A stretch of DNA of 64,000 bases from Mycolicibacterium sp. BiH015 (GTDB lineage: Bacteria; Actinomycetota; Actinomycetes; Mycobacteriales; Mycobacteriaceae), in the NCBI RefSeq assembly GCF_027706845.1, contig NZ_JAQGCZ010000015.1, forward strand, positions 48,002 to 112,001, in the 5' to 3' direction. Position numbers and translations under genes: made by a program. Under the pieces are notes generated by a model that was given only the letters and a program-made list of their open reading frames with translations, was not told where the DNA came from and made no database searches. This document shows positions 59,392-64,000 of this stretch, one piece after another; the first letter of the stretch is position 1; each line of letters starts with the position of its first letter.

Positions 59392-60120
59392 ATGCGCATT
59401 CTCGCTGCTGCTCTGACAGTGGCCGGTCTCTCGGTCGGTCTGGCGACCGCGCCGACAGCGCCCGCCCAGCCCGTCGTCGCCGCGGCGCCGTCAGCGTGTG
59501 TCGAGCTGGGTGGTCTGATCGACGCCGACCAGGTCTGCCGCGTACATGCCGAAAACCCCACCTATCGGCTCGATTACACGTTCCCCGCGGACTATCCCGA
59601 CCAACAGGCGCTCACCGCGTATCTGAAGCAGACCCGGGACGGTTTCGTCAATGTCTCCGAGATGCCCGGCTCGTGGAACCTTCCCTATGTTCTCGACGGC
59701 CGAGGCACCGGATACCGCACGGGCCCCGATGACGGCGGAACCCGCAGCGTGGTGTTCGAGATGTACGAGAACGTGGGCGGTGCGCATCCGCAGACGTGGT
59801 TCAAATCGTTCAACTGGGACGTCGCCAAGAAGGCGCCCATCACGTTCGACACGCTGTTCGCCCCCGGCACCGAGCCGTTGAACGTCATCTTCCCGATCGT
59901 GCAGGCCGACATCTCCCGCCAACTCGGCGTCGACGCCCCGATCTCACCGTCTGCAGGCCTCGACCCTGCCAAGTACACGGAGTTCGCGATCACCGACGAT
60001 TCGGTGATCTTCTACTTCGGCCAGGGCGAGATCATGGCCGGGGCGGGCGGTGCGCTGCAGGCCACCGTCCCGCGCTCGGCCATCGCGTCGATGCTGACGC
60101 TGCCCCCGGCTACGCCTTAG
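59392..60120 (+). CDS. Secreted RsiV/DUF3298-type protein (TB22.2-like)
   Basis: 242 residues. Signal peptide with MRILAAALTVAGLSVGLATAP and cleavage near PAQPVVAAAP; the mature protein carries a Cys pair (SACVELGG and QVCRVHAE). The core ENVGGAHPQTWFKSFNWDVAKKAPITFDTLFAPG is the DUF3298 signature. In M. tuberculosis its counterpart (Rv3036c, TB22.2) is a secreted protein of unknown function. Single-gene transcript between the THUMP-like gene and the AGCS symporter. Confidence 0.88.
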   Translation: MRILAAALTVAGLSVGLATAPTAPAQPVVAAAPSACVELGGLIDADQVCRVHAENPTYRLDYTFPADYPDQQALTAYLKQTRDGFVNVSEMPGSWNLPYVLDGRGTGYRTGPDDGGTRSVVFEMYENVGGAHPQTWFKSFNWDVAKKAPITFDTLFAPGTEPLNVIFPIVQADISRQLGVDAPISPSAGLDPAKYTEFAITDDSVIFYFGQGEIMAGAGGALQATVPRSAIASMLTLPPATP

Positions 60121-61657
60121 CCCGTTCGCGGTCTTTGCCCGTCGCAGGGTCATAGTTCTCCCAGAAGGTCGCATTCTCGATCCCGAGCGCCAGCGGATCG
60201 AACACCGGATCCAGGCCGGCCTTCTTCTGCCTCTCGTAGTCCCACAACGCCTTGTAGGCGGGCTGCTGCAGGATCAGGATGCCGATGATGTTCAGCCACG
60301 CCATCAAGCCGACCCCGATGTCGCCGAGAGTCCACGCCTCCGAAGCGGTCGACACCGCACCCAACGTGACCGACACCAGGATCAGCGCCTGCAGCAGCAT
60401 CGTCATCGTGGTGCCCAACGAGCCGGGCAGGAAGCGGGCATTCACCGTCGCGAAGCGGCCCAGGATGAAGCGCAGGTTGGTTTCTGCCATGTAGTAGTAC
60501 GCCACGATCGTCGTGAAGCAGAAGAAGGCCAGCGAGACCGCGATGAAGCTGGATCCCGCGCCGCTCCACAACGTGTCGAAACCGGTCTGAGCGAACGCGG
60601 GCCCGACTTCGGCGTCAGCGGGCAGGATGGTGCCGCCCTCGCGGATCACTGCGCCGTCGGCTGTTCCGCCTTCGAAAACCCGGTAGGCGCCGGTGGACAG
60701 AATGAGAAAGCCCGTTGCCGAACACACGAACAGCGTGTCGACGTACACCGCGAACGCCTGGACCAGCCCCTGCTTGGCAGGATGCGAAACCTCGGCGGCC
60801 GCGGCCGCGTGCGGGCCGGTGCCCTGGCCGGCCTCGTTGGAGTAGATCCCCCGCTTGACCCCCCACATCACCGCGAGGCCGATGATGGCCCCGAAGGCCG
60901 AATCGATACCGAAGGCGCTGGAGAAGATCAACGAGAGGACCGCCGGGATCTCCGAGGCGTTGAACAAGACGACCACCAGCGACAAGGCGATATAGACGAC
61001 CGCCATGAACGGCACCACGATCGAGGCGAACGTCGCGATGCGCTTGACCCCACCGATGATCACGAAGGCCAGGACGATGACCGTGCCGACCGCCACCCAC
61101 CATTTCGAGAAGCCCCACGCCGAGCTCATTGCCGAAGCCATCGAATTCGACTGCACGCCCGGCAGCAGCAAACCCATCGCCAGCAGGGTGACAGCGGCGA
61201 ACGCGTACCCGTAGATCTTCATGGCCCCGGCCGCCGCCGTGTGGGAGAGCGCAGTGCTGAAGTAGTACGCCGGCCCACCGCGATACTCGCCGGTCAGTTT
61301 GTCGCGGTCCTTGTAGATCTGACCGAGGGTGCATTCCACAAAGGACGTCGACGCTCCGAGGAAAGCCACCGTCCACATCCAGAACAGCGCGCCCGGTCCG
61401 CCGAACGCGATGGCCGTCGCCACACCGGCGATGTTGCCGGTGCCGACCCGTCCGGCCAGCGACATCGAAAGCGCCTGAAAGCTGGAGACTCCCGAAGGAG
61501 ACTTCTCGCCCTTGAGCATGAGCCGCACCATTTCGGGGATTTGGCGCACCTGGACGAAACGAGACCGAATGGAGAAATACACCCCTGCGGCCAAGCAGAG
61601 GTACACCAAGGTCTCGTGCCAAACCAGGCCGTTGACGGTAGTGAGGAAGTCAGACAA
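60110..61657 (-). CDS. AGCS-family alanine/glycine:cation symporter
   Basis: 515 residues with about ten transmembrane helices. Signature segments are GVSSFQALSMSLAGRVGTGNIAGVATAIAFGGPGALFWMW and GIYSNEAGQGTGPHAAAAAEVSHPAKQGL. It imports alanine or glycine with sodium. The 3' end overlaps the TB22.2-like gene by 11 bases (convergent). It is absent from the corresponding M. tuberculosis interval as I recall, so it is probably an insertion. Confidence 0.9.
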   Translation of the reverse strand: MSDFLTTVNGLVWHETLVYLCLAAGVYFSIRSRFVQVRQIPEMVRLMLKGEKSPSGVSSFQALSMSLAGRVGTGNIAGVATAIAFGGPGALFWMWTVAFLGASTSFVECTLGQIYKDRDKLTGEYRGGPAYYFSTALSHTAAAGAMKIYGYAFAAVTLLAMGLLLPGVQSNSMASAMSSAWGFSKWWVAVGTVIVLAFVIIGGVKRIATFASIVVPFMAVVYIALSLVVVLFNASEIPAVLSLIFSSAFGIDSAFGAIIGLAVMWGVKRGIYSNEAGQGTGPHAAAAAEVSHPAKQGLVQAFAVYVDTLFVCSATGFLILSTGAYRVFEGGTADGAVIREGGTILPADAEVGPAFAQTGFDTLWSGAGSSFIAVSLAFFCFTTIVAYYYMAETNLRFILGRFATVNARFLPGSLGTTMTMLLQALILVSVTLGAVSTASEAWTLGDIGVGLMAWLNIIGILILQQPAYKALWDYERQKKAGLDPVFDPLALGIENATFWENYDPATGKDRERAKA

Positions 61658-61772
61658 TTCGCATCCTTCGTCATCGCATTGAGTGGAACTACCGCACGCA
61701 TGCTCGCAGAGTCGGGCATGGCCGGTGTTGCATTACTGTGAATTCGCTGTTAGTAGACCGGTCATTTTCCGG

Positions 61773-63062
61773 TCATTCCGGCGCGAAGCCGTAAACCTGA
61801 CCGTCGCTGGTCGCCGCGACCACCCGCCGGTCGTGCCCGATCGACACCCCGACCGGCCACCCGCTCGCATTCGGAAGCCGGTAGGTGTTCATCGTGGTGC
61901 CGTCTCCGAGGCTGAACACCAGGAGCGCCAAGCCGGCCGCGTCACCCTCCCCGGCGCGCACCACGGTGTACCCGACCTCGGCCAGACTCGAGGTCGTCAG
62001 CGGAGACGTGTCCTCGCGTGTCCAGACCTCTTCGCCCCCCTCGGCGGTGTCGCGGACGGCGGTCAACCGCGCACCGGGTCCGCCGCCGGCGATGATCAAG
62101 CCGTCCGGGGTCACCGACGGGGGAGTCTGCGCGAGATAGTTCAGCGGCACCGCCCACTTCTCGGTGCCGTCGGCGCTGTTGATCGCCCACAGGTGTTCGT
62201 CACGCCCGTTGACGTAGACCGTCGTTCCGTCTGCCGACAGGACCGGACTGGCCAGCGGCCCGCCACCGACCACGTCGCTGGTCCACTCGCGCGTCAGCTC
62301 CGGGGTCTGCCCCTGCCGATAGCGCAGTCCGACCAGTATTGGCTTCTCGGCTCTGGGTTCCCACAGCGTCAGCACGACCATGCCGGTGGCTTCCGAATAG
62401 GCCGGAGCAGCCGCCACCGGGCACCCTGGCCGGGCCAGCCGGCAGTCTGCCAGTCCGCGTTCGGAATCGGTCGGGTCGAGCCCCTCGACCAGATCGAGCG
62501 AGGTGCCGCTCACCGTGCCGCGATGCGCGTCGAACACCAGCACCTGGCCGAGGTGGGTCACCACGAGCAGCCGGCCGGGGGCCACCATCCGCGTCGTCAA
62601 CGGCAGCCCGATCACCGGGGTGCGCCACCGCACCCACTGCGTCGGCGGGAAGGACTGCAGCAGGCCCGGCTGACCGATGTAGAGATTGTCGAAACCGTCG
62701 AACAGCGGGCTGGCGATGCCACCGCCCTGTACGAGCCGGGTGCACCAGCGCTGGCGGGCCCGGTTGTTGACCTCCCAGACCATCAGCGAGCAGCCGGCTT
62801 CGGTCTGGCCGTTGACGGCAAGGTAGTTCCCCGACCCGAGCGCCGCCTGAGCGCCGAGGCTGCCCTTGACCGATCGTCCCCACTCCAGCCGCAGGTTCTG
62901 TGCGCCGGCGACCGGGGCGGAACTCGTGTTCGCGGCGTCGGCGTATTGCGCCGACCATCCTGTCGCCGCGCGGGCGTCGACCCAGGAATCGGTGTCGCCG
63001 CAGCCGGCGAGCACACCGGTTGTCAGTGCCGTGACAGCCACCGCGGTGATTCGCCGGAGCAC
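61773..63062 (-). CDS. PQQ-binding-like beta-propeller lipoprotein (Rv3035-like)
   Basis: 429 residues from GTG 63062, preceded by AGAAGGGA. Lipobox LAGC after ALTTGV. Repeated propeller blades are visible: SPLFDGFDNLYIGQPG, SPVLSADGTTVYVNGRDEHLWAINSADGTEKWAV and TPDGLIIAGGG. It probably sits in the envelope, as a scaffold or cofactor-less propeller. It is divergent from the acyltransferase gene with 84 bp between starts. Confidence 0.87.
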   Translation of the reverse strand: MLRRITAVAVTALTTGVLAGCGDTDSWVDARAATGWSAQYADAANTSSAPVAGAQNLRLEWGRSVKGSLGAQAALGSGNYLAVNGQTEAGCSLMVWEVNNRARQRWCTRLVQGGGIASPLFDGFDNLYIGQPGLLQSFPPTQWVRWRTPVIGLPLTTRMVAPGRLLVVTHLGQVLVFDAHRGTVSGTSLDLVEGLDPTDSERGLADCRLARPGCPVAAAPAYSEATGMVVLTLWEPRAEKPILVGLRYRQGQTPELTREWTSDVVGGGPLASPVLSADGTTVYVNGRDEHLWAINSADGTEKWAVPLNYLAQTPPSVTPDGLIIAGGGPGARLTAVRDTAEGGEEVWTREDTSPLTTSSLAEVGYTVVRAGEGDAAGLALLVFSLGDGTTMNTYRLPNASGWPVGVSIGHDRRVVAATSDGQVYGFAPE

Positions 63063-63146
63063 GAGATCCCTTCTGATCGCGTTGTAGTTCGAGCCCACGT
63101 GAGGGTAACCGCTGCACCGTGCCGGGAGCGCGTAGGCTGTCCGGCC

Positions 63147-63884
63147 ATGACGACGATGTGGGGCGCACCGCTGCACAAGCGCTGGCGAGGCTCGCGCTTG
63201 AAGGATCCGCGTCAAGCCAAGTTCCTGACGATCGCGTCGTTGAAATGGGTTATCGCCAACCGCGCCTACACGCCGTGGTACCTCGTGCGCTACTTCCGTC
63301 TGCTCAAGTTCAAGCTCGCGAATCCGCACATCATCACCCGCGGCATGGTTTTCCTCGGCAAGGGCGTCGAGATCCAGGCGACCCCCGAGCTGTCCCAGAT
63401 GGAGATCGGGCGGTGGGTGCACATCGGTGACAAGAACACGATCCGCTGCCACGAGGGCTCCCTGCGCATCGGGGACAAGGTGGTGCTCGGCCGCGACAAC
63501 GTCATCAACACCTATCTCGACATCGAGCTCGGCGATTCGGTGCTGATGGCCGACTGGTGCTACATCTGCGACTTCGACCACAAGATGGACAGCATCGAGT
63601 TGCCGATCAAGGACCAGGGGATCGTCAAGGGCCCGGTGCGGATCGGCCCCGACACCTGGGTCGGGGTGAAGGTCAGCGTGCTGCGCAACACGACGATCGG
63701 CCGCGGCTGCGTGTTGGGATCTCACGCGGTGGTCCGCGGCGACATCCCGGACTACTCGATCGCCGTTGGCGCCCCGGCCAAGGTTGTTAAGAACCGCAAG
63801 CTGTCATGGGAGACGTCGGCTACAGAGCGCGCCGAACTGGCTGCGGCGCTGGCTGACATCGAACGCAAGAAGGCGGCGCGCTGA
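63147..63884 (+). CDS. Left-handed beta-helix (hexapeptide) acyltransferase (Rv3034c-like)
   Basis: 245 residues. The C-terminal two-thirds is made of hexapeptide repeats (IGRWVHIGDKNTIRCHEG, LRIGDKVVLGRDNVI, VRIGPDTWVGVKVSVL, TIGRGCVLGSHAVV, and ending SIAVGAPAKVVKN), as in the LbH acetyltransferases of the WbbJ/MaA type. A basic N terminus precedes. It likely O-acetylates or acylates a sugar or lipid of the envelope. The TGA lies within the first copy of the 46-bp repeat. Confidence 0.9.
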   Translation: MTTMWGAPLHKRWRGSRLKDPRQAKFLTIASLKWVIANRAYTPWYLVRYFRLLKFKLANPHIITRGMVFLGKGVEIQATPELSQMEIGRWVHIGDKNTIRCHEGSLRIGDKVVLGRDNVINTYLDIELGDSVLMADWCYICDFDHKMDSIELPIKDQGIVKGPVRIGPDTWVGVKVSVLRNTTIGRGCVLGSHAVVRGDIPDYSIAVGAPAKVVKNRKLSWETSATERAELAAALADIERKKAAR

Positions 63885-64000
63885 CGACTCGGCCGAGGGA
63901 CGAGGCCGACAAGGAAGAAACAGGCGCTGACGACTCGGCCGAGGGACGAGGCCGACAAGGAAGAAACAGGCGCTGACGACTCGGCCGAGGGACGAGGCCG
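63878..64000 (+). repeat. Tandem 46-bp repeat, at least 2.7 copies, cut by the window edge
   Basis: A 46-bp unit starting GCGCTGACGACTCGG is repeated at 63878, 63924 and 63970 without visible change. The first copy overlaps the acyltransferase stop codon, and each unit holds CTCGGCCGAG (a perfect palindrome), AAGGAAGAAA, which looks like a ribosome site, and a TGA. The array continues beyond the window. Confidence 0.9.

Noticed and set aside
1..64000. tRNA, rRNA, transposase or prophage genes
   Set aside because: No such sequence was recognised on either strand; no inverted terminal repeats with a transposase were seen.

Overview
The window is high-GC actinobacterial DNA, and gene content and order point to a fast-growing mycobacterium (Mycolicibacterium type). 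It has the mycobacterial block known from M. tuberculosis as Rv3058c to Rv3034c: TetR end, SDR, dinB2, TetR, FMN reductase, nrdH-nrdI-nrdE, TetR, nrdF2, DUF3349 protein, adhC, fecB, ctaD, serB2, orphan ABC ATPase, Nudix, echA17, methyltransferases, TB22.2-like protein, PQQ-propeller lipoprotein and hexapeptide acyltransferase. The species is not identified. Synteny statements rest on recalled gene order, not on an alignment. No rRNA, tRNA, IS element, prophage or CRISPR array was seen.

Layout. (1) 1-8.4 kb: conserved core with the SDR, an AAA ATPase, the TetR-DinB2 pair, the FMN reductase with an operator-like palindrome, and the class Ib ribonucleotide reductase operon nrdHIE behind two NrdR-box-like palindromes. 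(2) 8.5-15.3 kb: accessory genes, including a four-gene leftward operon made of a PrsW-like membrane protein without the usual catalytic residues, a one-span membrane protein, a secreted trypsin-like protease and an unknown 367-aa protein. (3) 15.6-21.1 kb: geranylgeranyl reductase-like flavoprotein with divergent TetR, small secreted and DsrE proteins, a hydrolase-LuxR fusion, and nrdF2 behind its own pair of NrdR-like boxes. (4) 21.1-33 kb: lipoprotein, histidine kinase with two response regulators, arylsulfatase, a three-subunit molybdenum hydroxylase and an APC permease. (5) 33.1-35.5 kb: DUF3349, AdhC and TetR. (6) 35.6-47.3 kb: an eleven-gene operon with a peptide-type ABC transporter, isochorismatase-like and metallo-beta-lactamase hydrolases, allantoinase, an Asp/Glu racemase-family protein, allantoicase, an unknown protein and a 2-oxoglutarate/Fe(II) oxygenase. 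This is the best candidate for an undescribed system, probably uptake and breakdown of a ureide. (7) 47.3-64 kb: conserved core from fecB to the acyltransferase, with a MocR/YczE pair, an AGCS symporter and three different tandem repeats.

The genes fit together as follows. NrdH, NrdI, NrdE and NrdF2 form one enzyme although nrdF2 lies 11.7 kb away, and the similar box pairs suggest common NrdR control. In region 6 nearly every gene overlaps the next by 1-4 bases, so the products are probably made together; a divergent TetR gene and two matching operator-like repeats lie at its head. The tandem repeats (32, 27 and 46 bp periods) all lie in the conserved right-hand block. The 32-bp array forms a chain of ATGA-coupled 11-12 residue mini-ORFs between the ABC ATPase and the Nudix gene, resembling MIRU elements.
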